From an uncultured Endomicrobiia bacterium (GTDB taxonomy: Bacteria; Elusimicrobiota; Endomicrobiia; Endomicrobiales; Endomicrobiaceae): a DNA stretch of 36,341 nt. The DNA lies in contig CAJOJJ010000005.1 of the NCBI GenBank assembly GCA_905234925.1, positions 1 to 36,341 on the forward strand, in the 5' to 3' direction. Position numbers and translations under genes: made by a program. The notes under the pieces were generated by a model. The model was given only the letters and a program-made list of their open reading frames with translations. It ran no database searches and was not told the DNA's origin. Position 1 is the stretch's first letter. Each line of letters begins with the position of its first letter. This document shows, one piece after another, positions 1 through 6,772 of the stretch.

Positions 1-854
1 TCGTCGGCTAGCAATGACGGACTAAGAGGGGTTTTATTTAACATAGATTCCCGATTGCTACACTCGGGAATGACAGACTGAGGAACTGAGGAACGGCGAA
101 GAAAGAGGAATAGTATGAATATTATCGGGAGGACAAGGGCGGTTTCTTTGGTAAAAAGAGCCATAGAAAAAAATAATATATGAGCTGAGAAGCTGAGAAG
201 CTGAGAAGCTGAGTAACTACAGGAACGACAACGACGAGATGACTGATGGTCGGATAGTCGGATGGTCGGATGGTCGGAAGAAGAAACGGCAAATTCCCGA
301 TTGCTACACTCGGGAATGACAGACTGTTGTTTGTCGTTTATTGTACATTGTACATTATACATTGTACATTTTTGTTGACTTTCCAAAAATTTTATTAAAA
401 AATAAAAAGACAGGCTGTCGCTTCTGTCGACGGGACGACAGACCACTGCACACAACAAAGGATTAACCGCAATAATTAAGCTGAAAAACAAAGACCATAC
501 TTTATTATTTTTATAAGAAAATAATAGATATATAGAAAATACTGCAAATAAAAATATTAATATATTTGAAATATGGTATGCTGTTGGATTTAAGCCGCTG
601 AAAGTACTGTCTATTGCAAAGCTGACATTTAATAACGGTCTGTAACCCGTATCGCCCGGAACACCGAAAAAAGTGTCGGTAAACATTGTTTTAATATTTG
701 AAAGTTTAAGATAGTCTTGTTTTTCAAGAATTAAAACGTCGTCGTCAAGGTACTGCCAATCGTATGTTATGCTTTTGCCATACAAACCAAATACGACAAG
801 AGCAAGGATTATGAATGCAAAAATATTAAAATGATTTGTAATACATTTTCTCAT
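1..854 (-). CDS. Partial polytopic membrane glycosyltransferase-like protein (PMT/TMTC-type), with in-frame repeat DNA; runs off left edge
   Basis: The frame stays open from ATG at 854 to base 1 (284 codons, no stop), so the 3' end is outside the window. The first ~150 residues fit the N-terminus of the multi-TM, often TPR-tailed, GT39/TMTC-like family: a membrane helix (FAFIILALVVFGLYG), the acidic loop Y-D-W-Q-Y-L-D-D-D, then G-Y-R-P-L-L-N-V-S-F, G-L-N-P-T-A-Y-H-I-S-N, a second helix, and N-P-L...R-P-V-D-R-S-D-S-L. The family pattern resumes at residues ~224-252 with M-A-L-F-T-K-E-T-A-L-V-L-P plus a hydrophobic stretch. Residues ~157-223, and again from ~254 to the edge, are translated repeat DNA (e.g. 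QSVIPECSNRE). No Shine-Dalgarno is visible; a -10-like TATAAT lies about 14 bases before the ATG. Family relatives are thought to use lipid-linked sugars. It could be a recently broken gene instead of a functional one. Family assignment is fairly sure, function is not. Confidence 0.7.
   Translation of the reverse strand, partial: MRKCITNHFNIFAFIILALVVFGLYGKSITYDWQYLDDDVLILEKQDYLKLSNIKTMFTDTFFGVPGDTGYRPLLNVSFAIDSTFSGLNPTAYHISNILIFLFAVFSIYLLFSYKNNKVWSLFFSLIIAVNPLLCAVVCRPVDRSDSLSFYFLIKFLESQQKCTMYNVQCTINDKQQSVIPECSNREFAVSSSDHPTIRLSDHQSSRRCRSCSYSASQLLSFSAHILFFSMALFTKETALVLPIIFILFLFLRRSSVPQSVIPECSNRESMLNKTPLSPSLLAD
40..80 (+). repeat. Palindromic repeat, family A (short-stem form), inside the membrane protein gene
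   Basis: The constant left flank AACATAGATT leads into the stem ATTCCCGA (47-54) / TCGGGAAT (64-71), followed by the constant right flank GACAGACTG. Read on the minus strand it encodes QSVIPECSNRES within the open frame of the gene. The same element recurs at 291-326, 1617-1655 and 2382-2417. Confidence 0.85.
78..93 (+). repeat. Octanucleotide tandem repeat, 2 copies of CTGAGGAA
   Basis: Two perfect adjacent 8-base units start at 78 and 86. They follow directly on the family A element and lie inside the open minus-strand frame. Confidence 0.6.
183..213 (+). repeat. Octanucleotide tandem repeat, 3.9 copies of AGCTGAGA
   Basis: Units start at 183, 191, 199 and 207 and are perfect. The tract lies inside the minus-strand open frame, where it encodes a Ser/Leu-rich stretch. 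Eight is not a multiple of three, so gain or loss of one unit would shift the frame. Confidence 0.9.
245..276 (+). repeat. Octanucleotide tandem repeat, 4 copies of GATGGTCG
   Basis: Units start at 245, 253, 261 and 269; the second has one substitution (GATAGTCG). The tract is also inside the open minus-strand frame, where it encodes repeats around S-D-H-P-T-I. Confidence 0.9.
291..371 (+). repeat. Family A palindrome with heptamer tail, inserted in coding sequence
   Basis: A family A stem (about 293-317) and its GACAGACTG flank are followed by TGTTTGTCGTTTATTG and then a tandem array of the heptamer TGTACAT (with variant TATACAT), about four copies at 342-369. The same order of parts is seen at 6650-6772 and in shorter form at 10336-10442, both outside protein genes. 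Here it lies in the membrane protein's open frame and separates two recognisable parts of the protein. Confidence 0.8.
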
Positions 855-867
855 AATATTATCTGCT

Positions 868-896
868 ATTATAGTAAATTTTAAAGAAATTACAAA
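868..896 (-). promoter_or_regulatory. Candidate sigma70-type promoter of the membrane protein gene
   Basis: On the minus strand a perfect TATAAT (868-873) is preceded at 17 bases by TTTGTA (891-896), a weak -35. The predicted start of transcription is only about 7 bases before the ATG at 854, and there is no Shine-Dalgarno, so the message might be leaderless. It lies between the terminator of the upstream gene and the start codon, where a promoter would be expected. Confidence 0.45.
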
Positions 897-897
897 G

Positions 898-935
898 AAA
901 AAAACAAGCAGTGTTTTTACTTTGCTTGTTTTTTT
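898..935 (-). terminator. Intrinsic terminator (bidirectional) after the XRE regulator
   Basis: A perfect 13-base-pair stem, AAAAAAACAAGCA (898-910) with TGCTTGTTTTTTT (923-935), surrounds a 12-base loop. The arms end in A and T runs, as in factor-independent terminators. It begins about 19 bases after the regulator's stop and separates it from the next minus-strand gene. Confidence 0.8.
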
Positions 936-953
936 GTTATCAGCTTATTTTAT

Positions 954-1331
954 TTATTTTTTCCCTTTATTATTCCTTAACATTTCATTTTCAAGTTTCA
1001 AAGATAAAATTTCTTTTTCTAATTTTAATATTTTTATATCTTTTTCATTTAACAACAATTCTATATCTTTTTTGCTCATTTTGTTGATATCAATTTTTAT
1101 TTTTGAATTTATTTCAGCTATATTTTCTTCTTCTTCAACAAAATAATCAATCGGCATATCTAAGGCTTTTGCAATTTTCTGAAGAGTGCTTATTTTAGGA
1201 TTTGATTTTCCAGTTATCCATTGACTTATCATTGATTGTTTAACATTTAATTTTTCCGCAAGCATCTTCTGAGTTAAATCTTTTTCGGACATTGCAATTT
1301 CTATCAATTTACCTGTTTTATTTTTACTCAT
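954..1331 (-). CDS. XRE-family helix-turn-helix regulator with C-terminal coiled coil
   Basis: This is a 125-residue DNA-binding protein. Residues ~7-65 form an HTH_3/XRE domain: T-Q-K-M-L-A-E-K-L-N-V is the first helix of the motif, S-M-I-S-Q-W-I-T-G-K-S-N-P is the recognition helix and the usual turn after it, and L-D-M-P-I-D-Y-F closes the domain. Residues ~84-120 are charged and heptad-like (KDIKILKLEKEILSLKLENE), suggesting dimerisation through a coiled coil. A GAGG sits about 9 bases before the ATG. A strong terminator follows. No partner gene (toxin, phage gene or operon mate) is next to it, so its target is unknown; control of its own AT-rich upstream region is the simplest guess. The fold is certain, the regulon unknown. 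Confidence 0.9.
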   Translation of the reverse strand: MSKNKTGKLIEIAMSEKDLTQKMLAEKLNVKQSMISQWITGKSNPKISTLQKIAKALDMPIDYFVEEEENIAEINSKIKIDINKMSKKDIELLLNEKDIKILKLEKEILSLKLENEMLRNNKGKK

Positions 1332-1438
1332 TATATATCCCTCAACAAAAAAGCCTTGACTTTTATTATATTTTCTTATATAATCTTATTAAATATAAGT
1401 TTTTATAATATTTTAATAAATTTAATAATTTTTAAATT
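1332..1438. other. AT-rich upstream region of the XRE regulator
   Basis: Nearly all A and T, with several imperfect inverted motifs around TAATCTTATTAAATATAAG (1380-1399) that could serve as operator or promoter. No clear -35/-10 pair stands out because the whole stretch is AT-rich. No gene was seen. Confidence 0.4.
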
Positions 1439-1546
1439 TAAGCCGAGCCGGCTAAAACATAGCATTAGATAAGGCATCAAAATGCGACATAGCGACAAAT
1501 TGATGAGATGATAAAAATTTTTATGGCATTTCTATCTCTCGGCTTA
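1439..1546. other. 108-base structured element with 9-base terminal inverted repeats
   Basis: The ends TAAGCCGAG (1439-1447) and CTCGGCTTA (1538-1546) are perfect inverted repeats. Nested pairings follow: AGATA (1467-1471) with TATCT (1533-1537), and CATCAA (1475-1480) with TTGATG (1500-1505). ATAAAAATTTTTAT (1511-1524) is a separate perfect palindrome. ACATAGC occurs twice (from 1457 and 1487). It fits either a small non-autonomous transposable element with TA ends or a structured RNA. It matches no riboswitch class I could recall. Confidence 0.5.
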
Positions 1547-1616
1547 TTATAGCATAAAAAATTTCCTTTGGCAATTCTTGAAGATTGGATGATTTGAAGA
1601 AAAAAGGAATTTAATT

Positions 1617-1655
1617 AACATAGATTCCCGACAGAGACATTCGGGAATGACAGAC
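1617..1655 (+). repeat. Palindromic repeat, family A (short-stem form)
   Basis: AACATAGATT flank, stem ATTCCCGA / TCGGGAAT with loop CAGAGACAT, and right flank GACAGACGG. It lies about 60 bases upstream of the prepilin start. Confidence 0.85.
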
Positions 1656-1717
1656 GGAACGGCAATATACAATAAACAAAAAACGGCAATTTAGAATTTA
1701 CAATTAAAGGAGGCTTT

Positions 1718-2215
1718 ATGAAAAAACTAAAGAACAGCAAAGACACCGGATTGCAACGCTTCTCTCGCAATGACGGCAAGAAAGGTTTTACCTTAGTAGA
1801 GTTGGTTATCGTAATTGCAATAGTGATTATTTTGTCGGTAGTGTCTGTGCCGATTTATAGAGGGTATGTTGACAAGGCTATGATATCTGAAGGTTATGGA
1901 TTACTCGGAATGATTCTTTCTGCAGAAAAAGCATATTACAGTGAGTACGGAAATTTCTATCATACAAATACAGTTTGGACTTGTAATGAATCAACTTTAG
2001 GTGTCGACGCAAGATCAAATAAATATTTCACTTATTTTTACATAGGATCAAACTTTAATAGTGCTAAATTTTATGTTGATGCTGTAGTAAAAAAACCTTT
2101 AAATTTGGCTACAGTTGCTAATAGAGGTCATTTGGTAATTAGGTATAATATTACTTTAGGTTCTCAAATCATGGATTATCCTGCAGATTTTGACGACTCT
2201 TGGAAACAAGCTTAA
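1718..2215 (+). CDS. Type IV prepilin-like protein (class III signal)
   Basis: A 165-residue protein with a basic leader, cleavage site K-K-G23|F24-T-L-V-E28 and the hydrophobic helix LVIVIAIVIILSVVSVPIY, as in type IVa pilins and type II secretion pseudopilins. Glu at +5 of the mature chain is present. After the helix, G-L-L-G-M-I-L-S-A-E-K-A-Y-Y-S-E-Y-G-N-F-Y is the style I know from Elusimicrobiota pilins; the C-terminal ~100 residues are variable and no disulfide-loop pair is obvious. Start: AAAGGAGG lies 6 bases before the ATG. Oddity: leader residues ~8-20 (KDTGLQRFSRNDG) are translated from the same repeat unit that occurs between genes at 2254-2270 and 10626-10645. The leader would be cut off by the prepilin peptidase, so the insertion could be harmless. 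No pilus assembly genes are nearby. Major pilin versus minor pilin cannot be told. Confidence 0.92.
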   Translation: MKKLKNSKDTGLQRFSRNDGKKGFTLVELVIVIAIVIILSVVSVPIYRGYVDKAMISEGYGLLGMILSAEKAYYSEYGNFYHTNTVWTCNESTLGVDARSNKYFTYFYIGSNFNSAKFYVDAVVKKPLNLATVANRGHLVIRYNITLGSQIMDYPADFDDSWKQA

Positions 2216-2250
2216 ATATAGAAACAACAAAGAACGGCAACGACTAACTA

Positions 2251-2367
2251 CAAAGACGCCGGATTGCCACCAAAAGACAATGTACAATGTATAATATACA
2301 ATGTACAATATACGACAACTACAATGAACGACAATTAAAGACATTGTCGGCTTGCAATGATGGACTA
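2251..2367 (+). repeat. Composite repeat, family B
   Basis: Order of parts: AAAGACGCCGGATTGCCAC, a heptamer array of ATGTACA/ATGTATA units (about 2280-2314), CGACAACTACAATGAACGAC, AATTAAAGACATTGTCGG, then TTGCAATGATGGA. The same order appears at 10624-10719, and at 17288-17365 without the first part. Confidence 0.8.
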
Positions 2368-2381
2368 AGGGGTGTTTTATT

Positions 2382-2417
2382 TAACATAAATTCCCGACAG
2401 AGACATTCGGGAATAAC
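2382..2417 (+). repeat. Palindromic repeat, family A (short-stem form)
   Basis: AACATAAATTCCCGA with TCGGGAATAACA around the loop CAGAGACAT. One base of each constant flank differs from the other copies. Confidence 0.75.
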
Positions 2418-2492
2418 AAAAAAAGAAAAAAAAGACTTTATCAATAAAATGTAAGGATACAGAAAAAAAGGCTAAGTTTGAGACGAAAAGAA

Positions 2493-2548
2493 GAAACTCG
2501 CAAACGCAGTGTACAAAAGTGTACACGGTATATAAGTTTGCGAGTTTC
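2493..2548 (-). terminator. Stem-loop terminator downstream of serA
   Basis: A perfect 13-base-pair stem, GAAACTCGCAAAC (2493-2505) with GTTTGCGAGTTTC (2536-2548), encloses a second hairpin GTGTAC/GTACAC. On the minus strand the stem is followed by a T-rich stretch, about 50 bases after the serA stop. The ends resemble those of the hairpins at 11057-11090 and 17418-17449. It may also stop transcripts from the convergent prepilin. Confidence 0.7.
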
Positions 2549-2597
2549 AATATTGTAGTCCAAAATTTGCTGTTTTTTCGCTATAAATGTAATCTTA

Positions 2598-4175
2598 TTA
2601 TAATATTACATTCTTAACTTTCATTACTCCGTCAAGTTTGGCTAGCTTAGCAATAACATCTGCGGAGACTTCACCGTCGATTTCAAGAACGGTTACAGCC
2701 TGTTTGCCGGACTCTTTTCTTCCTACGTTCATACCTGCAATGTTGATGGAAGAAGAACCGAGTATTGTTCCCAAAGTTCCGATAACGCCGGGTTTATCGG
2801 TATTATTGATAAATATTTTGTGACCTTCCGGTTTAACATCTACATTTAATCCGTCGATAGAAATTATTCTCTGCTGTTTATCAAATAAAGTTCCTGCCAT
2901 AGAATATTCGCCTTTATCTGTTTTAACTTTAACGGAAATCAAATTGTTATAATCTTTGCAGTCTCTAACGATAGCTTCTTTAACCGTTATGCCTCTTTCC
3001 TTAGCAACAGATGTTGCATTAACGGAATTAATTTTAAGGTCAAGAATCTGTCCTAAAATTCCTTTAAGATATGCAACCGTTAAAGGATTGGTTTTAAATT
3101 CCGAAACTGCTCCGCAATAATTTATTTCTATTTCTGAAATGCCACCCTCTATAATCTGTCCCTGGAAAGAACCCATCTTGTCTGCAAGTTCTATATAAGG
3201 CATCATCTGTTTTTGAGATTCCCAGTCGACAGTTGCAACGTTAACTGCGTTTCTGATAATTCCTTTTGTAAAGAAATCCACTGCTACGCTTGCCATTTCT
3301 ATTGCAATTTTTACCTGAGCTTCCTCGGTGGATGCTGCCAAGTGAGGAGTTGTTATAATGTTAGGTGTAGTCTGTATTGACCAATCAACGGGAGGTTCTT
3401 TAACGAAAACATCAAGAGCTGCATTTGCTACTTTGCCGGACTTAACCGCTTCAATCAAGTCTGCATCGTTGATAATTGCACCTCTCGCACAGTTGATAAT
3501 TCTTACTCCGTCTTTCATTTTAGCGATATTAGCTTTGTTAATCATACCTTTCGTATCGTCCGTTAAAGGAGAATGTATGGAAAGATAATCCGCCTGTTTA
3601 AAAACTTCGTCGAGAGTTGTAAGTTCTATTCCGTTATTTTTTGCAACTTCGGCATTTGCGAAAGGGTCATAAGCTACTACTTTCATACCGAAAGATAAAA
3701 GCCTTTTTGCAACTTCGTTTCCGATTCTGCCAAGACCGATAAGACCAAGCGTTTTACCGAAAATTTCGTTACCCATAAATTTTTTCTTTTCCCATTTCTG
3801 AGACTGCATTGATGTAACTGCAGCGGGAATATTTCTTGCCATGGAAAGAATTAATCCGATAGTATGTTCCGCTACGGAAATGGTGTTTCCGCCGGGAACG
3901 TTTGCCACAACTATACCTTTCTGCGTTGCAGCCTGTTTATCGACGTTATCGACACCTGTTCCTGCTCTGCCGATAAATTTCAATTTCTGTGCGGCTTCTA
4001 TAATTTCCGCAGTAACTTTAACTTCGGAACGTATTATAAGACCGTCGTAATCTTTTATAAGTTCTTTAAATTCTTCAGGGGAAGGCTTTGCGTGAACTTC
4101 CACTTTAAAATCCGGATGGTTCAAAAGCTGATCTAATCCTTCCTGACTGTCGTAAGTCATCAAAATCTTAAACAT
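2598..4175 (-). CDS. serA: D-3-phosphoglycerate dehydrogenase
   Basis: Oxidises 3-phosphoglycerate with NAD, the first step of serine synthesis, in the cytoplasm. The long form is seen: catalytic and NAD domains, an intervening domain (about residues 310-450) and a C-terminal ACT domain (from ~455, N-N-T-D-K-P-G-V-I-G). The dinucleotide motif G-L-G-R-I-G is at 147-152 with Asp170 after the second strand, giving NAD preference. The catalytic Arg231 (C-A-R-G-A), Glu260 (V-K-E-P-P) and His278 (T-P-H-L-A) are all present. Start choice: the frame extends to a GTG at 4187, but AGGAG (4187-4191) overlaps that GTG, whereas it is well spaced before the ATG at 4175, giving 525 residues. It follows lon by 25 bases and is probably the last gene of the tig-lon transcript. 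The ACT domain suggests allosteric control, in related enzymes by serine. Confidence 0.97.
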   Translation of the reverse strand: MFKILMTYDSQEGLDQLLNHPDFKVEVHAKPSPEEFKELIKDYDGLIIRSEVKVTAEIIEAAQKLKFIGRAGTGVDNVDKQAATQKGIVVANVPGGNTISVAEHTIGLILSMARNIPAAVTSMQSQKWEKKKFMGNEIFGKTLGLIGLGRIGNEVAKRLLSFGMKVVAYDPFANAEVAKNNGIELTTLDEVFKQADYLSIHSPLTDDTKGMINKANIAKMKDGVRIINCARGAIINDADLIEAVKSGKVANAALDVFVKEPPVDWSIQTTPNIITTPHLAASTEEAQVKIAIEMASVAVDFFTKGIIRNAVNVATVDWESQKQMMPYIELADKMGSFQGQIIEGGISEIEINYCGAVSEFKTNPLTVAYLKGILGQILDLKINSVNATSVAKERGITVKEAIVRDCKDYNNLISVKVKTDKGEYSMAGTLFDKQQRIISIDGLNVDVKPEGHKIFINNTDKPGVIGTLGTILGSSSINIAGMNVGRKESGKQAVTVLEIDGEVSADVIAKLAKLDGVMKVKNVIL

Positions 4176-4200
4176 TTTTTTACACACTCCTGTACTAAAT

Positions 4201-6588
4201 TTATTTTTTTACTTTTTTATTTTTAGTTTTTTTGTCATTTTTTGTATCTTTTGCATCAATACCGTCAAAAGCATATTTGATAACATCTCTCATATGTTTA
4301 ACGGGAATCATTTGAATTTTCTTCTTTACGTTTTCCGGAATATCAACCAAATCCTTTTTGTTTCCGTCGGGAAAAAGAACCATATCTATTCCTTCTCTGT
4401 ATGCCGCAAGAGTTTTTTCTTTCAAGCCGCCTATTGCCAAAGCTCTTCCTCTAAGCGTAATTTCGCCAGTCATGGCAAGCTTTTTTCTGACGGGTTTATT
4501 CATACAGACCGAAGCCAAAGCCGTTGCCATAGCAAGCCCTGCACTGGGACCGTCTTTAGGAACTGCTCCCTCGGGAACATGAACATGAAAATCGGTATCT
4601 TTAAACATATCTTCGTCTATTTTCAACTGTTTTGCGGAAGACTTAACATATGTAAATGCAGCCTGAACGGACTCTTTCATAACGTCGCCGAGCTGACCGG
4701 TAAGATTAAGCAGACCTTTACCTTTCATTTTGTTGACTTCTATGGTAAGTGTTTCTCCCCCCACTTCAGTCCAGGCAAGCCCGGTAACAACACCGATATC
4801 ATTTTCGGAAATTTTTTCTCTTTCGTAATGCGGAACACCCAAATATTTTTCAATATTTTTTGCCGCAATTTTTATCGTATTTTTCTTTTCAAGTGCCAGC
4901 TCTTTTGCGGCTTTCCTGCAAAGATTGGCTACTTCTCTGTTAAGATTTCTTACACCTGCTTCACGGGTATAACTTGCGATGACTTCGTTTATGGCACTGT
5001 CGTCAATTACAATTTCTCCGTCTTTCAAACCGTGGTCGGACATCTGCTTCTTTAAAAGAAATTTCTTTGCAATAAGAAGCTTTTCTTCGTCGGTATATCC
5101 TGAAAATCTGATAATTTCCAGCCTGTCAAGCAGAGTGTTAGGAATATTGTTTAAAGTATTTGCCGTCGTGATAAACATAACATCGGACAAATCATAATCT
5201 ACATCAAGATAATGGTCACCGAAAGCATAATTTTGTTCCGGATCAAGCACTTCAAGAAGTGCCGCCGACGGATCACCTCTCCAATCACTGCCCATTTTAT
5301 CTATTTCGTCAAGTATAAATACGGGATTTGAAGAACCTGCCTTTTTCATGGACTGGATAATTTTTCCCGGCATTGAACCGATATAAGTTCTTCTGTGTCC
5401 TCTGATTTCAGCTTCGTCACGAACACCGCCCATGGAAATTCTGACAAAATTTCTGCCGAGACTTCTTGCAACGGATTTTGCTATTGAAGTTTTGCCTACG
5501 CCCGGAGGCCCGACGAAACAAAGGATAGGACCTTTGATTTTTTTAACTCTGGAAAGAACAGCCAAATATTCTATAATTCTTTCTTTTACTTTTTCAAGTC
5601 CGTAATGGTCCTCGTCGAGAATCTCTTTTGCACGGATTAAATCAAGATTATCCTCGGTAAGTTTTTTCCAAGGTAAATCCAGCAGCCATTCAATGTAAGT
5701 TCTGATAACGCTCGCCTCAGGCGACTGAGCCATCATTTTTTCCATTCTGGAAAGTTCTTTTTCCGCAGTTTCGCGTGCTTCGTCGCTCATGGAACTGTTT
5801 TTTATTTTTTCTCTTAACTCGTCGATTTCCTTGCTGTTTTCGTCTTTCTGTTTCAGTTCTTTTTGAATAGCTTTCATCTGCTCGTTAAGATAATATTCTT
5901 TCTGATTTTTCTCTATTTGAGTTTTTACTCTTGTCTGAATTCTTCTCTCAATATTTAATATTTCTATTTCGGCATTTAAAATTTCAATTATTTTGTTCAG
6001 ACGATTTAACGGATTAATTGCCTCTAAAATCATCTGTTTTTCACTGTTCTTTATCGAGATATGTGCAGCTATCGTATCTGCAAGCTTGGACGGATCCTGA
6101 ATATTGGAAACGGATATTGAAATATCCATAGGCATTCTGGGATTAAGACGGACATGCTCGAAAAGAGCAACCATTCTTCTCATAACTGCTTCAAGTTCCG
6201 GCGTACGCTCTATTTCTTCATTAAAAACATTCAAACCTACTTCAATATATCCTCTGTCGCTGAGCTTAAATTCCGTCCATTCGGCTCTTGCGACACATTC
6301 GATAAGAATTTTCAAAGTCCCGTCGGGCATTTTAAGCATTTGAAGAACTTCGCATATAGAACCTGTATGAAAAATATCGTCGGGAGTAGGCTCTTCTATT
6401 TGAAGATTTTTTTGTGTGGCAATAAATATATACCGATTGGTGGTCATCGCCTCTTCCAAGGCTCTGATGGATTTGTCTCTGCCTACTGCCAAAGGAAGCA
6501 CCATCGAGGGAAAAACTACTACATCCCTGACGGGAAGCATAGGCAAGACTTTTGGAATGCTGTTTACTTTATTTTGTATTTCGTTCAT
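4201..6588 (-). CDS. lon: ATP-dependent Lon protease
   Basis: A 795-residue hexameric AAA+ serine protease of the cytoplasm that removes misfolded and short-lived regulatory proteins. Domains: N-terminal substrate-binding domain (~12-205), coiled coil (~205-285), AAA+ module with Walker A G-P-P-G-V-G-K-T (360-367) and Walker B V-F-I-L-D-E-I-D (423-430), then the proteolytic domain with catalytic Ser682 (P-K-D-G-P-S-A-G) and Lys725 (G-G-L-K-E-K), 43 residues apart as in E. coli Lon. The length is normal for LonA. The last ~18 residues are a Lys/Asp/Asn-rich tail not usual for the family. GGAGG sits 8 bases before the ATG. It is separated from clpX by 184 bases that contain a repeat element, and is followed closely by serA. 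No heat-shock operator (such as CIRCE) was seen. Confidence 0.98.
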   Translation of the reverse strand: MNEIQNKVNSIPKVLPMLPVRDVVVFPSMVLPLAVGRDKSIRALEEAMTTNRYIFIATQKNLQIEEPTPDDIFHTGSICEVLQMLKMPDGTLKILIECVARAEWTEFKLSDRGYIEVGLNVFNEEIERTPELEAVMRRMVALFEHVRLNPRMPMDISISVSNIQDPSKLADTIAAHISIKNSEKQMILEAINPLNRLNKIIEILNAEIEILNIERRIQTRVKTQIEKNQKEYYLNEQMKAIQKELKQKDENSKEIDELREKIKNSSMSDEARETAEKELSRMEKMMAQSPEASVIRTYIEWLLDLPWKKLTEDNLDLIRAKEILDEDHYGLEKVKERIIEYLAVLSRVKKIKGPILCFVGPPGVGKTSIAKSVARSLGRNFVRISMGGVRDEAEIRGHRRTYIGSMPGKIIQSMKKAGSSNPVFILDEIDKMGSDWRGDPSAALLEVLDPEQNYAFGDHYLDVDYDLSDVMFITTANTLNNIPNTLLDRLEIIRFSGYTDEEKLLIAKKFLLKKQMSDHGLKDGEIVIDDSAINEVIASYTREAGVRNLNREVANLCRKAAKELALEKKNTIKIAAKNIEKYLGVPHYEREKISENDIGVVTGLAWTEVGGETLTIEVNKMKGKGLLNLTGQLGDVMKESVQAAFTYVKSSAKQLKIDEDMFKDTDFHVHVPEGAVPKDGPSAGLAMATALASVCMNKPVRKKLAMTGEITLRGRALAIGGLKEKTLAAYREGIDMVLFPDGNKKDLVDIPENVKKKIQMIPVKHMRDVIKYAFDGIDAKDTKNDKKTKNKKVKK

Positions 6589-6649
6589 GAAGCTACCTCC
6601 AAAAACGACAGTTTATAATTTATAGTTAACGGCAAACGACAAAAACGAA

Positions 6650-6772
6650 AAATGTAAATGAACTTTAACACAGATTCCGTGTCTGTTCGCATTGCGGACA
6701 CACGGAATGACAAACTGTTTTTTGTCGTTGCTTTTTATTGTACATTGTACATTATACATTGAACATTGCTGT
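6650..6772 (+). repeat. Long palindromic repeat, family A with heptamer tail, abutting the clpX stop codon
   Basis: The unit reads AATGTAAATGAACTTTAACA, then the stem ATTCCGTGT...ACACGGAAT with inner hairpin TTCGC-ATT-GCGGA, GACAAACTG, TTGTCGTTGCTTTTTATTG, and a heptamer array ending CATTGCTGT at 6772, one base from the clpX stop. Apart from a shorter heptamer array it is nearly identical to 10336-10442, which ends two bases from the tRNA 3' end. No promoter for lon could be picked out with confidence inside it. Confidence 0.85.

Larger units (their letters stand above)
2216..2597. other. Intergenic region made mostly of repeats
   Basis: Between the convergent prepilin and serA genes. It holds a composite repeat (2251-2367), a family A palindrome (2382-2417), a low-complexity A-rich tract and the serA-side terminator (2493-2548). 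No coding potential beyond translated repeats was seen. Confidence 0.8.

Noticed and set aside
1-371. Tandem tracts looking like a small CRISPR array
   Set aside because: The units are 7 or 8 bases, directly adjacent, without spacers; no cas genes are present.
1439-1546. Known riboswitch or T-box upstream of the prepilin
   Set aside because: None of the conserved cores I know (SAM, c-di-GMP, purine, lysine, glycine, T-box) can be placed, and the element lies over 170 bases from the gene with a repeat between.
2156-2344. Minus-strand 62-codon open frame
   Set aside because: It covers repeat DNA and the end of the prepilin gene; the peptide is only translated repeats.
4176-4187. GTG at 4187 as the serA start
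   Set aside because: The only Shine-Dalgarno (4187-4191) overlaps this GTG; the ATG at 4175 has proper spacing and begins the conserved domain.
4294-5055. Plus-strand 253-codon open frame opposite lon
   Set aside because: It is antisense to the strongly conserved Lon AAA+ and protease domains, with Phe- and Cys-rich composition typical of shadow frames.
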